Shown: positions 43,101 through 46,808 of the stretch, in pieces
Layout of the letters: each line of letters starts with the position of its first letter
Position numbering within the stretch: position 1 is the stretch's first letter
Source: Tenebrio molitor
Taxonomy: Eukaryota > Arthropoda > Insecta > Coleoptera > Tenebrionidae
DNA length: 64,000 nucleotides
Direction: 5' to 3'
Assembly (NCBI RefSeq): GCF_963966145.1
Contig: NC_091048.1
Coordinates: 15,686,001 to 15,750,000 of the forward strand
Position numbers and translations under genes: made by a program
The notes under the pieces: model-generated
The model's database searches: none
Told to the model about the DNA's origin: nothing
What the model saw: only the letters and a program-made list of their open reading frames with translations

Positions 43101-45609
43101 TTTAAATTTGAAACTAATCTAATAGCCGTGAAGCAAATTCCAATAATATCTGTAATTCGTGTGCTATAGCTATTAAGACAACAAGGGTTTTATAGACGAT
43201 TTAAAAATCGAGATCGTAGTTTAAATCAGAGCGACCACAGGGAGCGAGGATTTAATAGATCGAGATTTTTAAACTATAAAACACGCGTTGTCTTCAAGAT
43301 TTTTTCTAACACTAACATCTTATCAGAAATTTTAATAAATTCAGACATTATTCGAGGCGCGTCACAATTCACAAAATGCGGAGGTTGCCGTGGGTACTAT
43401 GGTAATAATATTAACAAATTTGGAAAAAAACAATTTTCATCGTTGAAATGTGCCAAAACGTTCCAGAAGAAATAAGAAAAAAGGGGCAACTTGTTACCAA
43501 TGAAGTCTAAAAGTGCATACGAAAAGGTGTACCTATGTTTCGTTTCAAGGCCGGAACAATAAAAAAAGCATCACGGAGGTAACGGAAGATGTCATTTTGG
43601 CTTTTCTTGATATGGAGTAAGTGTGTAGAACTTCATTAAAAGTTAATTCACACTACGGCAAGAATCATTTGAAGAAAATGTAAAGATTGCCAGTTTTAGA
43701 TGGCCGGGCACTTGCATTGGATGAAACAGCAGAAGTTGAAGAAGAAGATGTTAGAAACAAGAGCACGAAGCTAATGTGGCAGTTCCAATTCAATAATTGT
43801 ACTTTTCACTTTTGTGATAATTACTGTAAAAATGATGAATAAAATGTTACTTGAATAATATGTGTGAGCGTATTTTATGACTCTATAAGATACGTTGCTA
43901 TTGACGACGTGTCTTATAGAGAAAAGCGTATTTTATGGGAAACATAAGGTGTGAGCTCAAATGCACCATGGAAACAGTATAAGATATTAGTGTTAGAAAA
44001 AATGTTTAAAATATTATATTTACTAAGTTGTAAATTTACTTCGTAGCCTCACACTTTATCTTGACGTCTGACGTGAAACGACTGATGTTGCCAATATAAT
44101 AAAGCTAAAGGTCACCAAAAACAGTTTAATAATACGATTCATTATTATACTGTTTTCGATATAATAATGAGCCCAATAGTAACGCACAGTAGAAACAAAT
44201 AGTTTTACTTCAGAACATAAAAGATTTATCATTGAATCCTACTTTCTTAATGGTGTTTGCCTGTTAGTCCGAGTTTCGGCAAAAATTTTCAAATTTAAAT
44301 TGAAATAGGTGTATGCAACTAAAAATACAGAGCATCTGAACGTCTGAACCTCAGATTTGGTCATACGTCCAAAATCTCAAAGGATTCTTTAATTTAAATA
44401 ATTGTTAATCGCACGGTATTATTATTTATTTATTATTCTGTTTGTTAAAAGTGAAAGGCATACTAGTTGTCAACACTGCAAAAAATAGCAATGTAAACGT
44501 AACAGCACACACCATTACACAGGTCATTATAAATGCTTGTAGCTGAAAAAAGCCATGCCTATGTTATGAAATTTTTGCAGCTGTACCTATACAAACGTAA
44601 CTCTGTGGGGTGAACTGTCAATAGCGTGTCAATTGACGCTGTGTATTCACTTATTCACATAATTTTGATCATTTTCATGTGAAGCTGCAACCATAAATTT
44701 TACATTAAGTTTTCACGCCAACTTGGACTACAATCATTCTTATAATGACGCTGTACTACATATATACTTGTTAGTCGTAGAACAATTTTTTTTTGTTTCT
44801 ATGAACAAACATGAATATGAAAAAATACAAGTTTAACTGACTGGCAAAACGTCGATTGTATAAGGTTATGTACCAAATATTACTTATCGTAGAACTTACC
44901 TTCACACTTTAAACCTTGTTTGTAAATACCGTATAACAGAGAACCACAGTGGTCACAAAATGTGGGCGACATGAACGTGTGAACCTTAAATCTATGCGGT
45001 AAGTCAATTTTGAACCTTTCCCGTAAATACTATAAAAATGGTACAGAAGAAATCATCAGTAATTTGAAATTTCAGAATAAAATTTGTTTGAATACCAACA
45101 AGGTTAAATACTTACGATCGTACTTTCAGATTCCCTTCCGGACTCTGGACATTTTCCTAGTAATTTATCGTGGCATCTTTTGTGTACAGCAGTTTGACAA
45201 GCTAAAATCGGACTCATTACTAAGAGGTGACTTAAAACTAGTCCAACTAACATTGGCATTGATAGCCTTGTTTACAAAACCCCCAAAGGAAATCTTTGCA
45301 AAACGCGCAGAACGTAGGTTGACGGAAAAATTTCGCTAAAAACTTGTGACCTTTCACTTCGTGTACTCTGAAATGTTTAATAATTAGCCATCAGTTATTT
45401 TTGTAAAGCAACAATACCTACCTTTGGTGTTTAATGGCACCTCTTCGTCTTGTTATTTCTTTGCCTCTAGGCTTGTGAAAATCGTCCTCGTCAGAGTCTA
45501 TAGAACCGCTCTTCAATAAGGAAGTTGTCGAATTCGCGCCGACGGAACCGTCAAAATTTCGCTGAACCATAACTGCTTGTCTTGGTGTTTGTCTTGGTCG
45601 AGATTTTCC
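10143..45609 (-). CDS. Pkcdelta: Novel-type protein kinase C (PKC delta class), partial, 12 exons
   Basis: Diacylglycerol-activated Ser/Thr kinase. Exons in transcript order: 45609-45422, 45367-45252, 45201-45116, 45029-44900, 31744-31643, 13641-13412, 13362-13189, 13137-12983, 10919-10781, 10728-10540, 10486-10346, 10292-10143. All junctions are GT-AG and in phase; the sum is 600 codons. Seen: pseudosubstrate RRRGAIKHQR (Ala in place of the phospho-acceptor); C1A with FFRQPTFCAFCKDFLWGF; C1B with PTFCDHCGSLLYG and ANLCGVNQK; hinge; kinase glycine loop GKGSFGK, catalytic DLKLDN, Mg-binding DFG, activation loop TFCGTPDYMAPE, turn motif LTPIEQN, hydrophobic motif FQGFSY. C1B and the linker ERFKIDLPHRFK match the delta/theta class rather than epsilon/eta. 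The N-terminal C2-like region is not seen and should lie to the right (5'). Two giant introns of 18.0 kb and 13.2 kb hold the tRNA-Ala clusters and the nested 1263-codon gene. C1A reads GFCKQGYQC where relatives usually have Gly for that first Cys. Confidence 0.95.
10957..11103 (+). mobile_element. Palindromic element in a PKC intron
   Basis: AATAGTTATTTAATAAACT start, ATTACAAGATTTTTT end, with paired arms TTTGTTAATGAAGGCGATTA / TAATCGCCCATTAACAAA. Confidence 0.65.
11763..12064 (+). mobile_element. Palindromic element with second GTTCGAC module
   Basis: AATAGTTATTTATTTAACGA start; palindrome 11780-11900 (AACGAGTTCGTGTGTAA... / ...TTACACAAGAACGAG); then AATACAACGTTTTTTTGTTC, and a 150-bp module closed by GTGTCGAACAAAAAAA. 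Same module at 18503-18675 and 37656-37803. In the PKC intron 10920-12982. Confidence 0.65.
12065..12982. other. PKC intron sequence, no supported gene
   Basis: Two overlapping ORFs of 63 codons (+) and 125 codons (-) shadow each other at 12454-12846. The plus-strand one (LEFAKIIYDVPPESDVWTNP) is preceded by a splice-acceptor-like GTGTTTAG but has no recognised family or neighbours. Confidence 0.4.
14272..14422 (-). mobile_element. Palindromic element (minus orientation)
   Basis: Minus strand: AATAGTTATTTACGAACCAA start and GTACAATATTTTTTGTACGA end, enclosing arms GGTTCGTA...TACGAACC and CTCGCTCCTTCGTCGCTCG in the centre. Confidence 0.62.
14711..14783 (-). tRNA. tRNA-Ala (AGC), copy 1
   Basis: 73 nt on the minus strand including discriminator A. 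The acceptor stem has the G3:U70 pair that marks alanine tRNAs; A box TAGCTCAGATGG, B box GATCGATAC; anticodon AGC in a 7-nt loop. Position 40 is C (perfect anticodon stem). A T-run downstream on the minus strand can serve as Pol III terminator. First of three genes in the left cluster, inside the 18-kb PKC intron. Confidence 0.96.
14856..14928 (-). tRNA. tRNA-Ala (AGC), copy 2
   Basis: Same as copy 1 except C40 to U, which gives a tolerated G-U pair in the anticodon stem. Separated from copy 1 by the spacer type with 'gaacgcatgttcgcaatatg'. Downstream T-run present. Confidence 0.95.
15009..15081 (-). tRNA. tRNA-Ala (AGC), copy 3
   Basis: Same as copy 1 (C40). Last gene of the left cluster; the spacer before it is of the 'catatgtcatgaatggcaag' type. 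Flanking DNA beyond it is unrelated to the array. Confidence 0.96.
15325..15568. mobile_element. TA-flanked MITE (244 bp), GGAATTTCGGGCA family
   Basis: Ends CAGTTAGGGACACGGAATTT and a partner with several mismatches; TA at 15323-15324 and 15569-15570. Confidence 0.8.
15688..16292. mobile_element. TA-flanked MITE (605 bp) hosting another MITE
   Basis: Ends CTATTGCGAGCAAAAAAAGT and GCCCGCAATAG, TA on both sides. Contains the MITE 15748-15994, so about 356 bp when empty. Confidence 0.8.
15748..15994. mobile_element. TA-flanked MITE (247 bp), family also at 29140
   Basis: Ends CAGTCGCGAGAAGTAAATTT and ...AAATTTATTGCTCGCGACAG; TA on both sides. The interior is nearly the same as 29140-29378. 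Confidence 0.87.
16300..16549. mobile_element. Inverted-repeat MITE (250 bp)
   Basis: Ends TTCTCAATTTGGTTGTAGGT and matching reverse complement over 32 bp (16300-16331; 16518-16549). Target duplication not clear. Confidence 0.75.
16557..16821. mobile_element. TA-flanked MITE (265 bp), GGAATT.../CGGGCA family
   Basis: Perfect TIRs CAGTTGCGGAATTAAAATTT (about 31 bp), TA on both sides. Confidence 0.88.
16889..17150. repeat. Truncated palindromic element and Harbinger-like MITE fragment
   Basis: 16889-16955 is the left part of a palindromic element (AACGAGTTCGTGTGTAATTT). From 16959 one end of the 52589 MITE follows (GGCATTCACGATCTTTTTGG) and stops in its middle near 17145. Confidence 0.65.
17594..18048. 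mobile_element. Inverted-repeat MITE (about 455 bp)
   Basis: Left TATCAAAAATTATCTTGGTC-AAAGGTGGTCGT pairs with right GATGACCACCTTTGACCAAA-ATAATTTCC. A piece of the right flank (CTTGATATACG...TTTATAGACAC) recurs at 29772-29805. Confidence 0.65.
18205..18359 (+). mobile_element. Palindromic element
   Basis: AATAGTTATTTTTGTATTAA start, CGCACGAAATACAAACACAA end. The outer arms and both ends match the 59702 copy, but the inner palindrome (TTGTTGGCGCATCAGAATGA / TCATTCGAATGCGCCAACAA) is different sequence. Confidence 0.68.
18503..18675 (+). repeat. Solo copy of the GTTCGAC module
   Basis: Reads GAACGAGTTGAATACAACGT then GTTCGACGCG and ends GACAGTGTCGAACAAAAA, as in 11911-12064 and 37656-37803, but without the palindrome part. 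Confidence 0.7.
19011..19165. repeat. Palindrome with about 50-bp arms
   Basis: ATTGCAGATATTATCTGTTC and GAACATCAGTGGTGCAAAT pair with ATTTGCACCACTGATGTTC and GATATATCAGTAATTACTTG. Cruciform-capable; no element ends recognised. Confidence 0.7.
19581..19653 (-). tRNA. tRNA-Ala (AGC), copy 4
   Basis: First gene of the right cluster; U40 variant, otherwise the same as copy 1, with downstream T-run on the minus strand. Confidence 0.95.
19727..19799 (-). tRNA. tRNA-Ala (AGC), copy 5
   Basis: C40 variant, same sequence as copy 1. The spacer to copy 4 contains 'gacatacttatgagaat' and recurs between copies 7 and 8. Confidence 0.96.
19877..19949 (-). tRNA. tRNA-Ala (AGC), copy 6
   Basis: U40 variant. 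The spacer to copy 5 is the type also found between copies 8-9 and 2-3, here with a small extra 'cata' insertion. Confidence 0.95.
20020..20092 (-). tRNA. tRNA-Ala (AGC), copy 7
   Basis: U40 variant. The spacer to copy 6 matches the one between copies 1 and 2 of the left cluster. Its T-run terminator is slightly shorter (six T). Confidence 0.95.
20166..20238 (-). tRNA. tRNA-Ala (AGC), copy 8
   Basis: C40 variant; gene and left spacer repeat copy 5 and its spacer. Confidence 0.96.
20312..20384 (-). tRNA. tRNA-Ala (AGC), copy 9
   Basis: U40 variant, last gene of the right cluster. Array similarity fades about 40 bp beyond it, just before the MITE at 20466. Confidence 0.95.
20466..20958. mobile_element. 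TA-flanked MITE with CAGTGTCCC/CAGGCTGTCCC ends (493 bp)
   Basis: Left end CAGTGTCCCAAAAATGGCGT, right end GTACGCCATTTTTGGGACAG, TA on both sides. Internal sequence matches the copies at 53690 and 59282. Lies just right of the tRNA-Ala array and abuts the fold-back element at 20965. Confidence 0.87.
20965..21747. mobile_element. Fold-back element, 783 bp, with about 345-bp arms
   Basis: Nearly the whole element is an inverted repeat: left end CCGGGTGTCCCATCACTTGT, right end its reverse complement, TA on both sides. Arms pair to about 21290/21400 around a loop of about 100 bp. The CCGGGTGT end is shared with the 416-1515 element. No ORF of note. Confidence 0.88.
21748..25439. other. PKC intron, mostly unassigned AT-rich DNA
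   Basis: Apart from the MITE at 22395-22607 and a short AT tandem repeat at 23425-23470 (TATTAATTATTAAATAG units), no gene or element could be supported. Confidence 0.5.
22395..22607. mobile_element. MITE, family shared with 40601
   Basis: Ends CGTCAAAGTTGGCATTGAAG / CTTCAACGCCAACTTGACGG and interior TTTAAACAGCTGATCCATGA match the 40601 copy. Confidence 0.7.
25440..25790 (+). pseudogene. Tc1-type transposase N-terminal remnant, left part
   Basis: 25667-25763 reads ERDRIIGMREAGLSHRR then IAHRVGRNVA, a Tc1 helix-turn-helix. The left flank 25443-25500 has an inverted partner near 27585-27612 (GTACAAAGTTTCACCAAATA), so the Tc1 element was split by the nest at 25791-27570. Confidence 0.7.
25791..27570. 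mobile_element. Nested non-autonomous elements rich in GTTAACGTTA
   Basis: Outer TIRs of about 100 bp: GGCCCATACACAATGGCGTT... at the left and its reverse complement ...CCATTGTGAAAGGGCTGTT at the right, both with TAACGTTACGTCGATGT and CAAAATTACATGTATTTCA. A second copy of the end (CAGCCCTTTCACAGTGCCGT) starts at 26568, and an inner element with ends CATTCACATTGGAATAATTA / TAATTATTCCAATATGAATG spans about 26829-27347. No transposase remains; superfamily uncertain (hAT-like end style). Confidence 0.7.
27875..28640 (-). pseudogene. 5'-truncated non-LTR retrotransposon, C-terminal part of the pol ORF
   Basis: The minus strand reads LEQPEVNIQASHAWLKKSNI, shifts frame near 28480, then NTRNYKKHICGL, a CCHC-type knuckle KCRICGTEGETIEHIISSC, and an open stretch to the stop at 27875 with RPDIIILNKQQKQAYLLDIA and LPLVISATGIVPQSL. 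This is the region after reverse transcriptase in insect non-LTR elements. The RT core is missing, as expected for 5' truncation. No clear poly(A) tail. Confidence 0.75.
29140..29378. mobile_element. MITE (239 bp), second copy of the 15748 family
   Basis: Starts TA-CAGTGGCGAGCAATAAATT and follows the 15748 copy throughout; the right end lacks the last bases (ends ATTTATTGCTG-TA). Confidence 0.83.
30716..30855. repeat. Palindrome (about 140 bp) inside a larger inverted repeat
   Basis: CTGCATAGATTCATATCCCG / CGGATAGAATCTATGCATCG with an inner TGCTGACAAAGT...ACTTAGTCAGCA. Outer arms GGAGCTCCAACTGAAAACG (29931) and CGTTTTGAGTTGGAGCTCC (30869) suggest a roughly 1-kb element. Confidence 0.6.
31083..31232. 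mobile_element. Small inverted-repeat MITE (about 150 bp)
   Basis: GTGCGATTCTGTTTTAAAAT pairs with TTTTGAATCAGAATCGCAC. Confidence 0.65.
32546..36337 (-). CDS. Intronless 1263-aa Lys/Glu-rich disordered protein nested in a PKC intron
   Basis: One uninterrupted ORF starting MPYYSELGIYMS, with CAAG before the ATG and AATAAA on the minus strand at 32470-32465, about 80 nt after the stop. It lies wholly inside the PKC intron 44899-31745, on the same strand. I do not recognise the family. Visible features: an N-terminal Tyr/Pro/Ser-rich region (about 1-80); basic stretches with RRxSxxFS-type sites (RRQSRQFSTEDI near residue 270); a long Lys/Glu/Ser low-complexity middle with a 20-residue repeat (KKxxSxEKxITxKxKEQxE, four units around 34460-34218); the KKSSSVEE/KKSSSVEQ pair; a Glu-Pro dipeptide run near 32880-32935; and an acidic Ser-rich C-terminus (SSEEESEEESTESEE) ending PGSRNKG. 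No membrane segments or enzymatic motif are seen. The long intact frame in a TE-littered intron argues for selection. It could be a cytoskeletal scaffold, but that is only a guess from composition. Confidence 0.85.
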   Translation of the reverse strand: MPYYSELGIYMSPTSSYMGTYVPGPYSNHSSLLPSNFTRPPPSLLKPRSFRYKPLLATITESQSPLRRINSPKLNAHSSPKFIVAKPIKINTADIDVSVNKYRKYERSKPIEERVERKSPSPNNKVESPRNSVEQKDAKPNKVIRRDRPTVRIQTIHKDMLPSDVTFTRRWRDNFEHKELYTEEEKKPRKTPGELLKEKFLIRSREDIFKSPEKKVSRRGSKKSAIQKTPSFHDICTAITTDQIDEVLNPGQPIEVQRRQSRQFSTEDILKEIKRNSADLSKDIDSIMNQRNTEISEGGAQENCDTRGSVKRKKKLTKKKSNEKVVLTPLTPDAECNKSLLQRRPTQKKIKRTSTSSSVESDVVDVDPETEKAYQEAIRDISQVEIEKIKIKPKPIITATIDIDEKPSLKAVVDEVEIIESPKPKKTSKFKFNVIVEEIAEVKSKSLKHDMKQEMKEQKGTVHVAKPKDPLVSNIVKRNHNAHVGHILEDIKETPKEEALATRKNKNELKKVSEVLKKENQSENNLLPQNKVDDVKSNIIENKISSTPVIESNKKSSEKEMVQNDDKQTVAKPSEDIKTVAQQKNLEVKKMTDATTNKSSNSEANNVSETLIQTKINEKLVEDKHVKKMNSFEKNITPELKEQPEVKKTDSSEKIITSKPKEQTEHKKINSFEKIITSKPKEQTEVKKTNSAEEIVTSKLEAETQAISINKVSDVAKLTEAKTLKKPNDEKMVQSKSNEENKVEDVKKLSEKTETAKTASVEDSIPKQKKEKETTLQKNHLDSKNITPQSSVDKMNEKNKEPAANSQEKIVDEKKIADQATFEKNNDLSFKDKTKRKLDEQLTTKQQIVKNELSIIPTKETTAVKKVAQVLKKSSSVEEKILPKEEINENKARKDILKKSSSVEQVQLQQNLQETPKNKNVTITDEQSHLMKSKSDHVVEDKIQEKKKSEKFVTKKHINLEQPLKIQTHDKKIVLEENKKSAVSAIKDDKPQSPKGFKPNLNLQEIIKEKKESPKVQDKKTTNLEKQVNSNKKENKVFEKCLKKEESTENEGENFWEAIGPRESVYIAPKKITRPPSLSPPLQILQPEKILESPQEEIETEPVQEEPPKKVMPSKRSLVNKATKDDPDLLVFIPPEPEPEPEPEPEPEPPETTFVPLQSNRLSHFMNPFKKPEQFEQCPVEIYATPKVIRHRHYPRPRHPVPPRVQESESSEEESEEESTESEETSSDDEYDVNVVYGNKVGASTSSNDSGFDSGVPGSRNKG
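36338..37348. other. Upstream region of the nested 1263-codon gene
   Basis: Expected to hold its promoter (minus strand). No TATA box or initiator could be singled out. No ORF or TE end seen. Confidence 0.4.
37349..37555. mobile_element. Inverted-repeat MITE (207 bp)
   Basis: TIRs of about 45 bp, CGGTACAGGTTGCAAAGACA... and its complement ...TGTCTTTGCAACCTGTACCG. Confidence 0.82.
37564..37803 (+). mobile_element. Palindromic element with GTTCGAC module
   Basis: Short palindrome (AACGAGTTTGTGTGTAAATT / AATTTACACACGAACGAG), then AATACAACGTTTTTTTTT and the 150-bp module closed by CAGTGTCGAACAAAAAA. Abuts the MITE at 37349-37555. Confidence 0.65.
37997..38465. mobile_element. TA-flanked MITE (469 bp)
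   Basis: TIRs of about 37 bp, ATTGTCCGTTTACTCTAAGG and its complement, TA on both sides. No transposase inside; the helix-turn-helix remnant at 38517 lies just outside. Confidence 0.85.
38517..38690 (+). pseudogene. Transposase N-terminal helix-turn-helix remnant (uncertain)
   Basis: Reads FKEEIHIMQLFYANQSIRNV then ATHGRPIPSIGTIFNII, similar in layout to the N-terminal helical domain (DUF4817 type) of insect mariner-like transposases. Only this part is left. Confidence 0.45.
38724..40600. other. PKC intron, nothing recognised
   Basis: AT-rich; only short ORFs without family motifs. A small palindrome CTCGTTTAAACATAAACGAG lies at 40365-40384. Confidence 0.45.
40601..40777. mobile_element. 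MITE (177 bp), GGGTGTTTTTTTTTT ends
   Basis: TIR of about 55 bp: GGGTGTTTTTTTTTTAAATT-TGGCGTCGAAGTAGGCGTT and its complement; interior TTTAAACAGCTGATCCGTGA. Confidence 0.82.
40914..41017. mobile_element. TA-flanked MITE (104 bp)
   Basis: Ends CACGGGGTCATTATAAATG / CATTTATAATGACCCTG, TA on both sides; same family at 44518-44753. Confidence 0.8.
41024..41633. mobile_element. TA-flanked MITE (610 bp)
   Basis: Ends CCATCAGCGCCATCGAAATG / CATTTCGATGGCGCCGATAG, TA on both sides, 6 bp right of the previous MITE. An inner inverted repeat (GTGCGTCTATCGATATTTTA, 41147; partner 41357-41376) suggests a second element inside. Confidence 0.8.
42477..42600. repeat. Palindrome with TAATATA-type ends
   Basis: ATATTAGTATACGAGTTTAA...TTATCACACGAATGTGTTT pairs with AATGAATGAGTGTGATAA...CTAATATACTATTTT; GC-rich centre CACGACGACGTAGCGAAGAG. 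Similar in style to the aatagttatt elements, with different ends. Confidence 0.55.
42888..43113. mobile_element. Inverted-repeat MITE, related copy at 29593-29700
   Basis: Ends AGAGCGATCAAAATGATCAA and AATTAATTTTGACTGCTCG; CTCGATTACAAATTAATTTT pairs with the left arm. The interior CTCCAATAAACACAG... recurs at 29640-29700 in a truncated copy. Confidence 0.72.
43187..43283. repeat. Palindrome (about 97 bp)
   Basis: GTTTTATAGACGATTTAAAA / TTTTTAAACTATAAAAC arms, centre GAGCGACCACAGGGAGCGAG. Confidence 0.55.
43440..43850 (+). pseudogene. Tyrosine-recombinase-like (phage-integrase fold) remnant, internally deleted
   Basis: In broken frames reads LPMKSKSAYEKVYLCF, then VTEDVILAFLDME, then after loss of the middle, LMWQFQFNNCTFHFC. 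The first two fit the N-terminal SAM-like domain of insect tyrosine-recombinase-like proteins (Crypton/DIRS type or domesticated); the last resembles their Cys/Asn C-terminal tail. The catalytic R-H-R-Y domain is absent. Confidence 0.45.
44518..44753. mobile_element. TA-flanked MITE (236 bp), family of 40914
   Basis: Ends CACAGGTCATTATAAATGCT / CTTATAATGACGCTG with TA flanks; just left of PKC exon 44900-45029. Confidence 0.72.
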
Positions 45610-46080
45610 CTACACAAAAAAAATGTATTTGAATAATAATGTTATGCACAAGAGGTTATCTTGATAACGAAACGTTTTACTATACCGGTGATAAGTTAAT
45701 GACAATTACAGGCTATTACTGTTATTTGTACAAGATATTACTGACAAACAGAGCCAGAAATGTACGAATAAGGACATGAAGATTATTATCATTTTGGTTT
45801 CAGGTATGGATTAACATTTTTTTCTCATTATTTTATCTAAAATGTAAGTATGTTAATTTGTTTAAAAGAGGGGACACTTTAAAAATGTTATGTAAAAAAA
45901 TTAAAGAAATAAAACGTATTTTTTTAACGTTCGTGCAAAAAGTGCAAGTTTTTTCATTTGTTTGCGTTCATAAAATATGTGATTTTTGAATCGGTCAAGA
46001 AGCGTTAAAAAAACTGCCATAGCGGTTCATTTTTGCACGCATTTTGCGTTAAAAAAAGTGCCGTGGCATGTCATCATAAT

Positions 46081-46220
46081 TAGTATATTTTTTTAACGAG
46101 ATCCTGTGTAAATTGGAATTTTTTTGACATGAGTGGGCCAATTTAAAACGCGAGTAAAACGAGTGTTTTAAAGGTCCACGGGTTCCAGAGGAGAAAATTT
46201 TCAAATTTTGAGTGTCGAAA
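46081..46220 (+). repeat. Internally deleted copy of the palindromic/GTTCGAC element
   Basis: Left half follows the 11763 copy (TGAGTGGGCCAATTTAAAAC) and then jumps to the end of the second module (GGAGAAAATTTTCAAATTTT). Confidence 0.55.
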
Positions 46221-46245
46221 AAATTGTTATCTAAACTTACGGGCG

Positions 46246-46377
46246 CCAAAAAATTTTTGTATGCAGCTCGTTAGTAAAGTATCTTTTTTTACTCGGCGGA
46301 TTGCGCACTCGGTTCGGTCGAGCGGCAAATTTTCCTTCTCGTAAAAAAAAGTATTACTTGTTGCATAAATAACTATT
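46246..46377 (-). mobile_element. Palindromic element (minus orientation)
   Basis: Minus strand: AATAGTTATTTATGCAACAA start and GCATACAAAAATTTTTTGG end; centre GCTCGACCGAACCGAGTGCG. Confidence 0.62.
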
Positions 46378-46498
46378 TTTGCTTTCTTACCACTTATTAT
46401 ACACGTGCAACATTTTTGTTCATAAATAAAAATGATTTTTTGCACGTCCTGTATATAATGAGCAACTTTACTCCCTGATTGTATGGAGTAAAGTGTCT

Positions 46499-46590
46499 CT
46501 TTTTTCCCCTTGGGTAAAAAAACATAGTCAACTCAAGCTTTTAGTCAACTTTTTTTCCCTTGGACAAAAAAACATAGCCAACTCAACCTT
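46499..46590. repeat. Two-unit tandem repeat (about 53 bp each)
   Basis: CCCCTTGGGTAAAAAAACAT...CAACTCAAGCTTTT is followed by CCCTTGGACAAAAAAACATA...CAACTCAACCTTTT, just left of the LTR element. Confidence 0.65.
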
Positions 46591-46599
46591 TTATGATAC

Positions 46600-46749
46600 T
46601 GTTACGAATAGTGATAGTGTGGAATGAGGAAGTGGGGGAGTAGAGAAAAATCAATTGTTTAATAAATAGATTTTGATGTTTGACGGTGATAAATAAAGTT
46701 TCTTTAAATATTAGAAAATATAGCGAACCCGAATATAGAAATCGTTACA
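46600..46749 (+). repeat. 5' LTR (150 bp)
   Basis: Begins TG, ends CA, short for a Gypsy-type LTR; carries AATAAA motifs that could serve as poly(A) signals. Confidence 0.94.
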
Positions 46750-46808
46750 TTGGTGTCAGAAGTGGGATCTAAAGAAACGTGTAACATAAAAGTCTGGTGA
46801 ATTAGCGG

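Noticed and set aside
45010..45339. 109-codon plus-strand ORF
   Set aside because: Antisense to three PKC exons (C1A and C1B) on the minus strand.
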